Below, piece by piece: positions 18,965 through 29,502 of a stretch of 64,000 bases of DNA; positions within the stretch are counted from its first letter, which is position 1, and the number at the start of each line of letters is the position of its first letter. The stretch comes from Desulfosudis oleivorans. Lineage in GTDB: Bacteria > Desulfobacterota > Desulfobacteria > Desulfobacterales > SURF-7. The notes beneath the pieces were generated by a model, which saw only the letters and a program-made list of their open reading frames with translations, was not told the origin of the DNA and did not search any database. The position numbers were made by a program, and so were the translations under genes. The stretch is from contig DYJD01000019.1 of NCBI GenBank assembly GCA_020723325.1, positions 62,001 to 126,000 on the forward strand, in the 5' to 3' direction.

Positions 18965-21900
18965 CTTTTTTCTCTTCAAGGATGATGCCCAATTGCCCGG
19001 CAATCTCTTTGATATTGTTCAAGGCGTTTGGGTAGTCATACCGGCTCAACTGGTTTTTAATTCTTCCCAAAAGGCTTTTGAATTGAGTGATGAGGAGATG
19101 AGGTCGCAGCTCCTCAAAATATTCTATGGCTTCCATATCATTTTCTTTCATCATATCCACAAGCCGACGAAGCATCGTCTCCACCATGATTCGATCAATG
19201 GGGGCGTCTGTGACCGGATCTTGAAGGGCTGAGCTTGCCTCAAGCCTAGGCGCAAGCTCCTGCCGTCGGAAATGGTAATCGTCTGCAAGACCGGGCTGTT
19301 CTTCTGTATATTCAACCCCATGGTCAATTATATTTTTATGGGATTTGCTGATCCATTTTACTATGGTCTTATAAAAATATTCCGGATCGATTGGTTTGGC
19401 GACAAAATCGTTCATACCGGCAGCAAGACAGTTTTCACGTATGCCGGTGATGGCATCAGCCGTCATGGCAATGATGGGCACATTGCGGAACCGTGGATTG
19501 TTGCGGATGATGCGTGAGGCTTCATAGCCGTCCATCTCCGGCATGTGCAAATCCATGAGAATCGCTTCAAAAAATAGATCCTGGCGACTGGTCAGAACCT
19601 GCACCGCCTCCTGGCCGTTGTCGGCTGTCACCACGGCAATCCCGGCTTTATTTAAAAATTCCGTTGCCACAAGCTGATTTACCCGGTCGTCTTCAACCAA
19701 CATGATGGTGGCACCACTGGTTTGAAGCAATATTTCCTTGTTGATAAACTGCTTTTTCATCTGAACGGCAGGGTCCATTTTTTTCCGTCCCAGACCAGCC
19801 ATGATTGCGGAATACAGATCAGAGCGATTGATGGGTTTTGTCAGAAAAAATTCAATCCCAATTTCGCCGGCAGCTTGAATTATTTTTTCTCTGCCGGAAT
19901 CAGGGGTCATGATCATGATGGGGATACTCGTTTTTCCAACTAACTGCTGAATGCGCTCTGCGGTTTCAATGCCGTTCCAATCCGGCATCTGATAATCAAT
20001 GATGATGAGATCAAAGGCCTTTGCTTGCCGGTGGGAGTGCTCGGCAATTTTTGCAAGGGCCGCTTTGCCGGACAAAGCAGTACTCACCTGGGAGGAAAGC
20101 GACTGCAATGCGGTTTGAAGTATTGCACATGAGGTGATACTGTCATCAACTACCAGAATGCCTGATTCATGTAGATCCAATGCCGGCTTGCAGATCTCTT
20201 GCCCTTCTTTTGACTGTCTGCCGAAAGGAACGGTGAAAATAAAACGGCTGCCTTTCCCCGGCTCGCTTTCAACATGGATTTTTCCTCCCATCATTTCCAC
20301 CAGCCGCTTGCAAATAGCAAGCCCCAGGCCGGTTCCACCGTATTTGCGGGTGATGGTGCCGTCTGCCTGGATAAATGACTGGAACAAATTATCCATCTCA
20401 TTTTTCGACAAGCCGATGCCGGTATCGCCAACCGTAAAGCACAGCTCCACCCCCGCCCTTTGCTTTTTTATCAATTCGGTTTTTACAACAATTTCACCCT
20501 GGGATGTGAACTTCACTGCATTATTGGTCAAATTGATCAGAATTTGACCCAGTCGTGCCGGATCACCGATGAGCTGGAGGGGTACATCCCCACGGGTATC
20601 AAAAAACAATTCGAGCCCTTTTTCCTCCACTTTAATGCTCATCAGGTTCGATAAGCTGCGCAGGACATCTTCCAAATGGAATTCGATGGATTCAATCTGC
20701 ATTTTGCCGGCTTCGATTTTGGAAAAATCAAGAATATCATTGATGATCTCCAGTAGTGATTGAGCGGAAGACTGAATCTTTTGTAAAAAATCCTCCTGCC
20801 TTGGGGCCAAGCGGCCTTGCAAGGCCAGATGACTCAGCCCGATAATGGCATTCATGGGCGTTCGGATTTCATGACTCATCCGCGCCAGAAAATCACTTTT
20901 TGCCTTGGTTGCCGATTGCGCTTCATGGGCGGATTGCTTTGCCTGGCGTATGCTTTCTTTTAACTGCTCATTCACCAGATTCAGTTCAGTGGTGCGTTCG
21001 AGCACTCTTTTTTCAAGTTCCGCATTGAGTTTGTGAATTTCTTCTTCGGCTTTTTTCAGGTTGGTGATGTCGCGCACAGCCCCCACCAACAAATCTTTGC
21101 CATGATAATGATAGGGTTTGCCGATGACCTGGACATGAAATCTGGAGCCGTCTTTGCGCACACCCATATCCAAAAAGGGTTTATTAAAACCATAGCGGAT
21201 ATGATGGGCCAAACTCTCCCGTGATTCCGGTCTTACCAATTGAAAGACCTCAATGCCTATCATTTCATGATGTTCATAGCCGAATATCCTGGCCAAGGCT
21301 TCGTTGCCGTCAATGATGCGGTGCTTTGAATAGATCGCAATCCCTTCTTCAGCCACATCGGATAATTTTCGAAATCTTTCTTCACTTTCTTTTAAGGCTC
21401 TTTCCGCCAGGATGCGCTGGGTGATATCGGTTACCATGGCAAACGTCCCGATGGTGTGCTCTCCTTCCAATAAGGGACTGGTATTGAATTGGCAATGGAC
21501 ATCGCATTGGTCCGGCTGCTTGAAGGTTACTTCATAGGAATTTTTTCCTTTGGGCTTTTGGTGTTTTAACTGTTTGAGCATTTCCTCCTGCTTGTCCGGT
21601 TCGACAAAATCAGAAATACTCCTGCCGATGATTGCATTGCTCGGGCGGCCCAGAATATCCGACATCTTTGGATTAACATCCATGATGAAGCCGCCTTGAT
21701 CCATTTCCACAAAACCCTCATTGGCGGTTGTCAGCAAGGTGCGAACCCTTTTTTCAGAGGCCGCCAAACTTTCATAGAGCCTTGCATTTTCCAGGGAGAT
21801 GGCAAAGGGCGTGGCCAAAGCTCTTAAATATTCCAGACGATCAGATGAGAAAGCCCCGGAAATCAAATTGTTTTCCAGATAAATGATGGTGGAGAGGCTG

Positions 21901-24900
21901 TCCTGATGAAAAATCGGATTGCATAAAATCGATTTTGTTCCGGATCGAGAGATATAAGGGTCTGTCGCAAATCGATTATCCTGGGCCGCATTTTCGATCA
22001 CCATGTTCTCATGGGTGCGAATTACATAGTTGATGATCGTTGTCGGCAGCAATTCATGTATCTTTGGATGATTTTCTGCAAACGGAATGCATTCAAGCAC
22101 TGGCTCAAGGTTTTTGCTGGTATTTCCATGGGCCTCAATGAACCATTGCCCGTCCTTGGCCAGCAGCAATACACCTTTTTGCCCGCCCATGTTTTCGATC
22201 ACGATGGTGAGCATTTTTTTCAGCAACTCACTCAAAACAATCTCACTGGAGATTACCTCCAGGGCTTTCATCACCGAAGCAAAATCAAGTTTCTCAGACA
22301 GGGATATGGTTTGCTGGGCCGGTTCGGCGGTCATGCGCTTAAGGACATATTGATCCGCAGCAGAGGGCGTCAACCATTCATGATGTTGTTGAATAAGCTT
22401 TTCCACTTTGGATTCCGCCTGCAACTGCTGGAAAGCATACAGGGCCTTTATCAAGTATAATCTCGCAAAATCCTTCTGCTGCCGCCCTTCCCAAAATTGG
22501 GCGGCCCGTTCGCTGATGAGGGCTTCATCCAGGAGAAAACCGGATTTTTGGGCTGATTGCGCGGCCTGATCATACAGCCTGCCTGCTTTATCGATGTTAT
22601 CCGAAAGGTTTGCCAACTCGGCTTCCAAGAAACAGTAGCGATGCAGGTGATTATCCGGGCCGACCTTGGTCCATGGCGACAATTTCCGCAAAATTGCCGT
22701 CACTTCTTTACGTATCTTCCGGCGTTGAGGCGAATTGGGCCGTGTGTATCGGGCCAGACGCGCCAGGGCGCAGAAATAATAGCCCAACGGAAGAAAAAAG
22801 GAAGAAATGGAACTATCCATTTTTTTTTCCAATATCAGGGCCAGTTGATGGGCGTTTTCATAGTCCTGGAAAAGGCATGCAAGTACAAGTTTGAGAAAAT
22901 AGAATAAGGAACCTATCGATCCATCCATTCCAGCCAGATGCTGGGCCGGAATAATCCGTTCGTCAAAGGCTTCACCGATCAAATCACAAGGAGTCAAAGT
23001 GCTCCCTTTTAAATTATTGATGAACTGCAGAACAAGATCATATCGAATACCGTTTGTTGCGGTTTTCAACCAGGGTGAAGCTGTCTGAAATGAGATGAGC
23101 TCCTTTTCTATATTTGAAAGCCTGGTCCCTGAAAAAAGCTGATGAACCAAATAGGCCTGAAGGGCCAGGTCTGCTTCCTCATGATTTTCCAGGCCGGATG
23201 CCAGTTGATATATTTTCTGCAACGGCGCCAGGGTATGTTGAAGCGGTGCTTGCAGGTGATGGAGATGGCTTTCATAAATTCTCCGGACGGTGATGGCCGG
23301 CATCACCTCTTTGGCTTTTTCCGATACCAGCAAGGCCACGCGCCCAAAGGCATACCCGTTTTCCAAGTCCTGGTTTTGTTCGCATAACAATCGTCCGAAA
23401 TTGACAAAAGCACGAGCGGCAAAGGGTGATAAGCCGTATTGAATCGAGGCAACAGTTTGTTTGATTTCCAGTTGTCGTAAAACCCCGTGAAACGAGGCCG
23501 GGAGGATTGTGCAGAGGCGATCCATTATTGCCATTGCCGCCAACTGAATCGGATTCGACATTTCCGGCAGATAGGCAAAGTCGTCAATCTGCTTCCGGAA
23601 TAAAAGCTTTTTGGCCATGGCCAGCGAGAAACGATCCGCCAAGTTTGACGGATTTTCCGCAATTTTTACACCCAATTTTTTCAGAATGGCGCAGCCAGCA
23701 GCCAGGGCTTCACCTGGTTTGTGCTGGAGGCTGAGAATAAAAAGACGGATCTGACAAGCTTGAGCCTCATCTTCCAATGCCTGGACATTTTGTAAAAATA
23801 CATCCAAAAAGCCATGGGCTTGTTCATGGCTTTGGCAGCGGCCGGCGCTTTCCGCTGCTCCCAAATAAAGCCTTTTGGATAAGGAGTATAAAACCCTCCA
23901 GTTGTTTTCAGGCAACATGCCCATGCCGGCTTTAAAACAAGTCAGGGCGAATTCCTCGATTCCCAATGAAAGGGCCAGGTTGCCGGCTTTGATCAACAAC
24001 TCAATCCCTTGGGCAATTTCTGTCTGTGCTTCAAAGGACAGGGGCCCCAGCAGCATCTGTTTCGCGGCGGAAACCAAAACCATATAATGGGGCACGGAAT
24101 CAGCTCTTGCCAAAAGCTTCTGTCCGATTTTTCCATGCCATTCCTTTTTTTGATGCTCATCAATAGCTGAATAAACCAAATGATGCATTTCAGCAGATGC
24201 AAAACGCCAGTATATGGCATTGCAGGCGGTTTCATTTTCCGAGGCAGCATGTTGCAGCGGCAACACGAAATCCTGGAACCTTGGTTCACGAAATTGTTGA
24301 TAAAGGCTTGCAACCGCTTGATGGCGCAAAACCGACAGGAGATCAAGATCAAAAACAAAGCCTGTACAGGCTGCTTGCTGGAGTAAGTCCTTATAATTTT
24401 TTTCAAGGCCGTGCAGCCCGGCTGAACCATCAGCCATAATTTGATTCATTTGGGAATGGGGTAATGACCCCAGGCTGATGGTTTGCACGGGGAGCTTGCT
24501 TTTTCGTATATTCGCGATTGCCCTGCACACCGGGTGGTTGTCATTTACTTCGCTTTCTCGATATGAACCGATGACGAGAAGGTATTCCTGCCTGGACGCG
24601 GAAACAAAGGATTCAAGCAGATCCAGGGTGGGCCTGTCCGCCCATTGCAGGTCCTCAAGCCAAATGATAAGGGGACGATTTTTTTGGGCTATAGCACAAA
24701 AAAAATGTTGAAATGCCTTGGGCAACAATTGTTGGGAGCAAAGGGAAGATAAACCCGCCGGCATTGTTGATTCCCCTAAAAGGGATTTCATTTCAGGAAC
24801 AAGCTCTGCCAGGAGCCGGCCGTTTGCTTCAATGGCACCGATAAGTTGTTGCCGGATAAAGGATAGTTCTTTTTCATCTCTGCCCAACAAATTACTGATA

Positions 24901-25202
24901 AGCTCACGGCAACCGGAAACCAGGGCCGCGAATGGCAGATCGCAATCAAATCTGTTGAAATGTAACGTAATCAGTTCAGGTCGGCGTTCGTCCCTGTTCC
25001 TGCCGGAGATGCATTTGTAAAATTCGGAAACCAGGAAGGTCTTGCCCATGCCAGGACCGCCTGAAATAAAAACGACTTCTGATATTTTCCGTTGGGTACG
25101 CTCAAAAGCGCTGCACAGGATATCGATGTTTGCCTGTTTGCCGTTACATTTTTGGGGGAATTGGAGCATAACCCTCTGCCGGTTATGGTTGCCATCGGAC
25201 AC
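18957..25202 (-). CDS. Giant AAA-GAF-PAS-PAS hybrid histidine kinase with two receivers
   Basis: Protein of up to 2081 residues (GTG 25202; ATG 25169 is an alternative). Order: a P-loop NTPase (FISGGPGMGKT near 47, then LIIWLEDLQWADRPT), a long alpha-helical TPR-like region to about 950, a GAF domain (about 1030-1170), two PAS domains (about 1190-1420), a coiled coil, HisKA with [14 protein letters not shown] (His near 1446), a HATPase domain (GDTGIGLSKNEMDNLF, GGTGLGLAICKRL), and two receivers (LVVDDSITS near 1685, LVEDDRVNQL near 1833). The last 80 residues lack an Hpt signature. The domain set is that of the kinase-AAA-GAF-PAS-HK family but without the N-terminal Ser/Thr kinase domain. That missing part is found in the divergent neighbour at 25412. 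It is cytoplasmic, with no membrane helix. Confidence 0.9.
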   Translation of the reverse strand: MSDGNHNRQRVMLQFPQKCNGKQANIDILCSAFERTQRKISEVVFISGGPGMGKTFLVSEFYKCISGRNRDERRPELITLHFNRFDCDLPFAALVSGCRELISNLLGRDEKELSFIRQQLIGAIEANGRLLAELVPEMKSLLGESTMPAGLSSLCSQQLLPKAFQHFFCAIAQKNRPLIIWLEDLQWADRPTLDLLESFVSASRQEYLLVIGSYRESEVNDNHPVCRAIANIRKSKLPVQTISLGSLPHSQMNQIMADGSAGLHGLEKNYKDLLQQAACTGFVFDLDLLSVLRHQAVASLYQQFREPRFQDFVLPLQHAASENETACNAIYWRFASAEMHHLVYSAIDEHQKKEWHGKIGQKLLARADSVPHYMVLVSAAKQMLLGPLSFEAQTEIAQGIELLIKAGNLALSLGIEEFALTCFKAGMGMLPENNWRVLYSLSKRLYLGAAESAGRCQSHEQAHGFLDVFLQNVQALEDEAQACQIRLFILSLQHKPGEALAAGCAILKKLGVKIAENPSNLADRFSLAMAKKLLFRKQIDDFAYLPEMSNPIQLAAMAIMDRLCTILPASFHGVLRQLEIKQTVASIQYGLSPFAARAFVNFGRLLCEQNQDLENGYAFGRVALLVSEKAKEVMPAITVRRIYESHLHHLQAPLQHTLAPLQKIYQLASGLENHEEADLALQAYLVHQLFSGTRLSNIEKELISFQTASPWLKTATNGIRYDLVLQFINNLKGSTLTPCDLIGEAFDERIIPAQHLAGMDGSIGSLFYFLKLVLACLFQDYENAHQLALILEKKMDSSISSFFLPLGYYFCALARLARYTRPNSPQRRKIRKEVTAILRKLSPWTKVGPDNHLHRYCFLEAELANLSDNIDKAGRLYDQAAQSAQKSGFLLDEALISERAAQFWEGRQQKDFARLYLIKALYAFQQLQAESKVEKLIQQHHEWLTPSAADQYVLKRMTAEPAQQTISLSEKLDFASVMKALEVISSEIVLSELLKKMLTIVIENMGGQKGVLLLAKDGQWFIEAHGNTSKNLEPVLECIPFAENHPKIHELLPTTIINYVIRTHENMVIENAAQDNRFATDPYISRSGTKSILCNPIFHQDSLSTIIYLENNLISGAFSSDRLEYLRALATPFAISLENARLYESLAASEKRVRTLLTTANEGFVEMDQGGFIMDVNPKMSDILGRPSNAIIGRSISDFVEPDKQEEMLKQLKHQKPKGKNSYEVTFKQPDQCDVHCQFNTSPLLEGEHTIGTFAMVTDITQRILAERALKESEERFRKLSDVAEEGIAIYSKHRIIDGNEALARIFGYEHHEMIGIEVFQLVRPESRESLAHHIRYGFNKPFLDMGVRKDGSRFHVQVIGKPYHYHGKDLLVGAVRDITNLKKAEEEIHKLNAELEKRVLERTTELNLVNEQLKESIRQAKQSAHEAQSATKAKSDFLARMSHEIRTPMNAIIGLSHLALQGRLAPRQEDFLQKIQSSAQSLLEIINDILDFSKIEAGKMQIESIEFHLEDVLRSLSNLMSIKVEEKGLELFFDTRGDVPLQLIGDPARLGQILINLTNNAVKFTSQGEIVVKTELIKKQRAGVELCFTVGDTGIGLSKNEMDNLFQSFIQADGTITRKYGGTGLGLAICKRLVEMMGGKIHVESEPGKGSRFIFTVPFGRQSKEGQEICKPALDLHESGILVVDDSITSCAILQTALQSLSSQVSTALSGKAALAKIAEHSHRQAKAFDLIIIDYQMPDWNGIETAERIQQLVGKTSIPIMIMTPDSGREKIIQAAGEIGIEFFLTKPINRSDLYSAIMAGLGRKKMDPAVQMKKQFINKEILLQTSGATIMLVEDDRVNQLVATEFLNKAGIAVVTADNGQEAVQVLTSRQDLFFEAILMDLHMPEMDGYEASRIIRNNPRFRNVPIIAMTADAITGIRENCLAAGMNDFVAKPIDPEYFYKTIVKWISKSHKNIIDHGVEYTEEQPGLADDYHFRRQELAPRLEASSALQDPVTDAPIDRIMVETMLRRLVDMMKENDMEAIEYFEELRPHLLITQFKSLLGRIKNQLSRYDYPNALNNIKEIAGQLGIILEEKKDE

Positions 25203-25411
25203 TTGGAATGAAACTGTTGAAAGGTGATCCTCTGATCAGGTTTGCAGGATTTCTGGGTGCAATTATCAAACTGATGGACATCCTAGTACAAAATATCCTT
25301 TTTGTCAAAATGATTCCGATATGATATTAATTAGCAACCTGCATACTTTTTGGAACTTACTCGGCCCCTGGGCTCGCGGCACTAAATCTATAGGAACTTC
25401 TCCCTGAAAAA
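25203..25411. other. Divergent intergenic region between two giant signalling genes
   Basis: This stretch separates the 5' ends of the hybrid kinase and the kinase-like AAA protein and must hold both promoters. The portion 25285-25330 is AT-rich. I saw no clear consensus promoter or operator. Confidence 0.35.
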
Positions 25412-28400
25412 ATGAAGCTCCCGCAACTGCAAAACTATAGTATTGCTGAAACCCTGGAAAATAATCTTAATTCAAAAGTTTACCGGGCGATGCACGGGTG
25501 TCAAAAAATTCTCATCAAATTGCTTTCACCGCCCAATCCCACCCCTTCGGAAATCGCCCGGTTAAAAAAAGAATTTGAACTCATTAAAAGCACAAGCATC
25601 AAAAATGTCATTAAATTATATGACATCATTGAAAATAAAAATGAAATTGCCGTTGTCATGGAAGATGTGGCGGGTGTTCCCCTCAACCGCTCCGATCATT
25701 TTTGTTTTTTTCCCTTGGCAGACTTCCTCGATCTTGCCATTCAAATAACATTTACCTTGGGTTCTTTGCATGAGCATAATATTATTCATCGAGATATTCG
25801 GCCCCATAATGTGTTCATTCAAAACGGGTCCATTACGTTATCTAATTTCGGTGTCTTTACGGATTTTGCTCATGAACGGGATGAAATCCATCATCCCAGT
25901 GTTCTTGAAAACCACCTGCCGTATATGTCGCCTGAGCAAACCGGCCGGATGAACAGAACCGTGGATTATCGCACGGATATTTATTCCTTGGGCATCATGT
26001 TTTATGAGATGCTGACCGGTTTTGTGCCGTTCCAATATGATGATCCCCTTGAACTCATCCACGCCCATATTGCGCGTTTGCCGGTCCCGCCCCATGAACA
26101 CAATCCGGATATCCCAGAGACGCTTTCGCTTTTGATCGTAAAACTGTTGCAAAAAACAGCCGAAGAGCGTTATCAAAACTGCTTCGGCGTGTTGTCCGAC
26201 CTGCAGCGTTGTCTTGTCCAATTAAATCAGCATGGTGCTGTTCAGCCTTTCCAACTGGGCCGAAATGATATCTCCATCAAATTTACCATACCCCATATGC
26301 TCATCGGCAGGGAAAATGAAATTGATATCCTGCAGCAAAAAAGCGCCCTGGCTCAAAATGGGAAAAAGCAAATCGTTTTCATTTCCGGAAATCCTGGAAT
26401 CGGTAAATCAGCGCTGGTAAATGAGATTCAAAAATCAGTGATCACCAAAAATTGTTATTTCATTTCCGGAAAATATGATCGCTTCAGAACCGAAGTGCCG
26501 TACAGTTCGATTATTGCAGCATTTCAGGGCTTGATTCGCCGGCTATTGTCAGAAACAGAAGCGCAAATTGATATCTGGAAACAAAAACTATTGTCGGCTC
26601 TTGGAGCCAACGGCAATGTCATCATCAATGTGATTCCTGAAATCAAATATATTATCGGTGAACAACCTGAAATACAGGTTATCGGTCCGGAAGAAGCATT
26701 AAACCGCTTCAATCTGGTATTTGACAATTTTGCCAAGGTATTTTCTACCAAAGCAGCGCCGCTGGTTCTTTTCCTGGATGATCTGCAATGGGCCGATGCC
26801 GCCAGTTTTGAATTGCTGAAAATTCTGCTGACCGATCCTGATTTGAACTATTTTTTCTTTATCGGCGCGTATCGTGACAACGAAGTCGATCAGTCTCATC
26901 CGCTGATGAAAACAGCAAATACCCTCAGCAGGACTGACATCCAAATCGATACAGTTCCCCTGGCACCTCTGGGGATCAACGCCGTCAACCAGTTCCTTGC
27001 CAATCTTTTCAAATGCGAACCGTCAACCTCTGGTGAATTTGCCGAGCTGATTCATCACACAACCAACGGCAATCCATTTTATATCAAACAGTTTTTAAAA
27101 ACACTGTACGAAGAAAAAGTGCTCCATATCACCCGCAGCGCAAGGCCGAGTGAGAAAGACATTCAGATTTGGGAGTGGAAATGGAACCTGAAAGATATTG
27201 CGCGGGTCGGGATGAAAACAAATCCGATTCATTATCTGTCTGAGGAAATCACCGGTTTTTCCCGAGCGACCCAGGAAATTTTAAAAATCTGCGCCTGTAT
27301 CGGCAACCGCTTTGATCTTGAAACACTAGCCTATTTTCTGAACAAGCCCGTATCGGAAATATTGTCCGAGCTTACCGAAGCAATCGACAAGGGTTTTATC
27401 TATTTTGAAGATCCCATGTATGCTTTTTGCCATGATCGAATTCATGAGGCCGCCCGGTCGCTTTTATCCGAGAATGAAAAAATTCACCTGCATTTTGGTA
27501 TCGGCAATCTCATTCTAAAAAAATATATGGGCCGGCATGAGCTGGAGCACAAGCTGCTTTTTATTGTGAATCACCTGAATTATGCTGCCGATCTGATTGA
27601 AAATCCAATGGAACGGATACGTCTGGCCGAACTGAATCTCATGGCTGGAAAAAAAGCTAAAAATTCGGCCGCCTATCAATCCGCATTCGGTTATTTTAAA
27701 ATCGGCATGGATTTGCTGAATCAAAACCCTTCTTCCGGTATAATAAACAATGGCCATGGCACATCCTGGGAAAAGTATTACCACCTGACCCTCTCTTTAC
27801 ATGTTGAAGCAGCCGAAGCAGCCTATTTAATTACCGATTATACAGCCATGACAAGCATTTCAAATGCCGTCCTGAAAAATGCGCGCACACTCCTTGATAA
27901 AATCAAAGTTCATGACATTAAAATGAAAACCTATATGGCCCAAAACCAGATGCTGGAGGCGATCAAGACCGGTAAGGAAGTCCTGAAACTGATGGACATT
28001 CAATTTCCGGATAATCCAGGCTTGGTGCATATTTTGTTCAGCCTCGCCCGCACCAGGTTGGCTCATTCCGGCAGGCGCATTGAAAACCTGGTCAACCGGC
28101 CGGAAATGACTGACCCCTATAACCTGGCAAAAATTCATTTTTTAGCAAGCATCGCCACAGCAGCCTACTGGGCTCAACCCAATTTACTGCCTTTGCTGGT
28201 TTGTAAGATGATCAATTTGTCCATCAAGCATGGCAACGCGCGGATTTCCGCTTACGGCTATTTGGCTTACGGCTTAATTCTATGCAGCATCGGCGATATC
28301 GACACGGGTTATCAATTCGGCAAAATGGCAATGGCCATTGTTGAAAGGAGAAACATCAGGGAATTGCGGGCCAGAACGCGTTTTATGATGAATGCTTTTA

Positions 28401-29302
28401 TCGAACATTGGAAAAGTCATGCAATTTCCACCATAGAACCGCTGAAAATCGCTTACCATGATGGATTGGACACCGGAGATTTCGAATTCTCGGCCTATGC
28501 AGCCATGGTCTATTGCAATCATCTGTATTTTTCCGGTTATCATCTTGGTGAGCTGGAAAAGGAAATTCATCACTTCAAGAATGTGGTGTTCCGGTTACAA
28601 CAAATCTCGCAATTCAACTATTTGCAGATATTTCATCAAACTGTCTTGAACCTGATCAACAAAAACGAGCCAGCCTATCACCTGGCAGGGAGCAGCTATC
28701 AGGAAGAGGAAATGCTGTCCGTTCATTTGAAGGCAAGCGATCAGTTAAATCTTTTTGCCGTATATTTTAACAAGGCAATCCTCAGCTATTTATTTCAATA
28801 TGCTCAGCAGGCATATGAATTTATCCAAGAAGCTGAAAAATATATCAATGCTGTCGCGGCATCAATGGTCGTCTCATTATTCTATTATTATGACGCTTTA
28901 ATTAGAGCCGGAATCTGCCAAGATCTGCCGAAAAAAGAACATAAAAACCACATGAAAAAAATCAGGAAAAATTTGAAAATATTAAAGCGAAATGCGTTCT
29001 ATGCCCCCATGAACCGGTTGTCCCACTATTGTCTGGTTCAAGCGGAAATCGCCCGGATACATCAACGATATGATGAAGCCATGGAATTCTATCTCCAAGC
29101 AATCAAATGCGCAAAAGATAACGGATATATACAGGACGAGGCGCTGGCGCATGAACTTGCCGCAAGATTTTTTTTCTCAATCGGCGATGCAACACAGGCC
29201 CATCAATATGTCAATAAATCAGAAGCTTGCTATCGGCAATGGGGGGCCTTGAGCAAAGCCGATCACCTGCAAAAGCAATTCCATGGCCGCATTAATGCTT
29301 AG
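25412..29302 (+). CDS. Ser/Thr kinase-like AAA/TPR protein with NFG in place of DFG
   Basis: Protein of 1296 residues without membrane segments. Residues 10-275 are a protein kinase fold: candidate beta3 Lys36 (ILIKLL), catalytic loop HRDIRPHN (Asp128, Asn133) and the activation segment SPEQTGRMN. The DFG motif, however, reads NFG (Asn145), which removes the metal-binding aspartate, and the usual loop lysine is arginine. Residues 290-560 are an AAA/STAND-type NTPase with SGNPGIGKSALV (near 325) and LVLFLDDLQWADA. Residues 600-1290 are helical, TPR-like. In related multidomain proteins GAF, PAS and histidine kinase parts follow; here they are missing but present in the divergent neighbour. It may be a pseudokinase scaffold or a regulated switch. 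Confidence 0.9.
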   Translation: MKLPQLQNYSIAETLENNLNSKVYRAMHGCQKILIKLLSPPNPTPSEIARLKKEFELIKSTSIKNVIKLYDIIENKNEIAVVMEDVAGVPLNRSDHFCFFPLADFLDLAIQITFTLGSLHEHNIIHRDIRPHNVFIQNGSITLSNFGVFTDFAHERDEIHHPSVLENHLPYMSPEQTGRMNRTVDYRTDIYSLGIMFYEMLTGFVPFQYDDPLELIHAHIARLPVPPHEHNPDIPETLSLLIVKLLQKTAEERYQNCFGVLSDLQRCLVQLNQHGAVQPFQLGRNDISIKFTIPHMLIGRENEIDILQQKSALAQNGKKQIVFISGNPGIGKSALVNEIQKSVITKNCYFISGKYDRFRTEVPYSSIIAAFQGLIRRLLSETEAQIDIWKQKLLSALGANGNVIINVIPEIKYIIGEQPEIQVIGPEEALNRFNLVFDNFAKVFSTKAAPLVLFLDDLQWADAASFELLKILLTDPDLNYFFFIGAYRDNEVDQSHPLMKTANTLSRTDIQIDTVPLAPLGINAVNQFLANLFKCEPSTSGEFAELIHHTTNGNPFYIKQFLKTLYEEKVLHITRSARPSEKDIQIWEWKWNLKDIARVGMKTNPIHYLSEEITGFSRATQEILKICACIGNRFDLETLAYFLNKPVSEILSELTEAIDKGFIYFEDPMYAFCHDRIHEAARSLLSENEKIHLHFGIGNLILKKYMGRHELEHKLLFIVNHLNYAADLIENPMERIRLAELNLMAGKKAKNSAAYQSAFGYFKIGMDLLNQNPSSGIINNGHGTSWEKYYHLTLSLHVEAAEAAYLITDYTAMTSISNAVLKNARTLLDKIKVHDIKMKTYMAQNQMLEAIKTGKEVLKLMDIQFPDNPGLVHILFSLARTRLAHSGRRIENLVNRPEMTDPYNLAKIHFLASIATAAYWAQPNLLPLLVCKMINLSIKHGNARISAYGYLAYGLILCSIGDIDTGYQFGKMAMAIVERRNIRELRARTRFMMNAFIEHWKSHAISTIEPLKIAYHDGLDTGDFEFSAYAAMVYCNHLYFSGYHLGELEKEIHHFKNVVFRLQQISQFNYLQIFHQTVLNLINKNEPAYHLAGSSYQEEEMLSVHLKASDQLNLFAVYFNKAILSYLFQYAQQAYEFIQEAEKYINAVAASMVVSLFYYYDALIRAGICQDLPKKEHKNHMKKIRKNLKILKRNAFYAPMNRLSHYCLVQAEIARIHQRYDEAMEFYLQAIKCAKDNGYIQDEALAHELAARFFFSIGDATQAHQYVNKSEACYRQWGALSKADHLQKQFHGRINA

Positions 29303-29502
29303 GGCATCCTGTATCTTTTTCGATGCCGGCGCGCGCAATTTCTACAAAACGGTTTTTCAGTACCATCCGACGGTGTGCCCTTATCACGGTGCATGCAGCC
29401 GCATACGGAAACAGGCTCGTCATTGTAGAAAATATGCACCTTGCGCCGGTCAGGGCAGTCTGATTTGCTTCTGACCCAGGAAATTTTTCTTATTGATTTC
29501 AA
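29299..29502 (-). CDS. Possible small cysteine-rich protein
   Basis: A 67-residue frame with TTG start, overlapping the last codons of the kinase-like gene on the other strand. It holds KVHIFYNDEPVSVCGC near the middle and FCRNCARRHRKR at the end, a C-x-C ... C-x2-C layout with basic tail that could bind zinc. No good ribosome binding site was seen. It may be a chance frame; the ordered cysteine spacing is the only support. Confidence 0.3.
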   Translation of the reverse strand: MKSIRKISWVRSKSDCPDRRKVHIFYNDEPVSVCGCMHRDKGTPSDGTEKPFCRNCARRHRKRYRMP

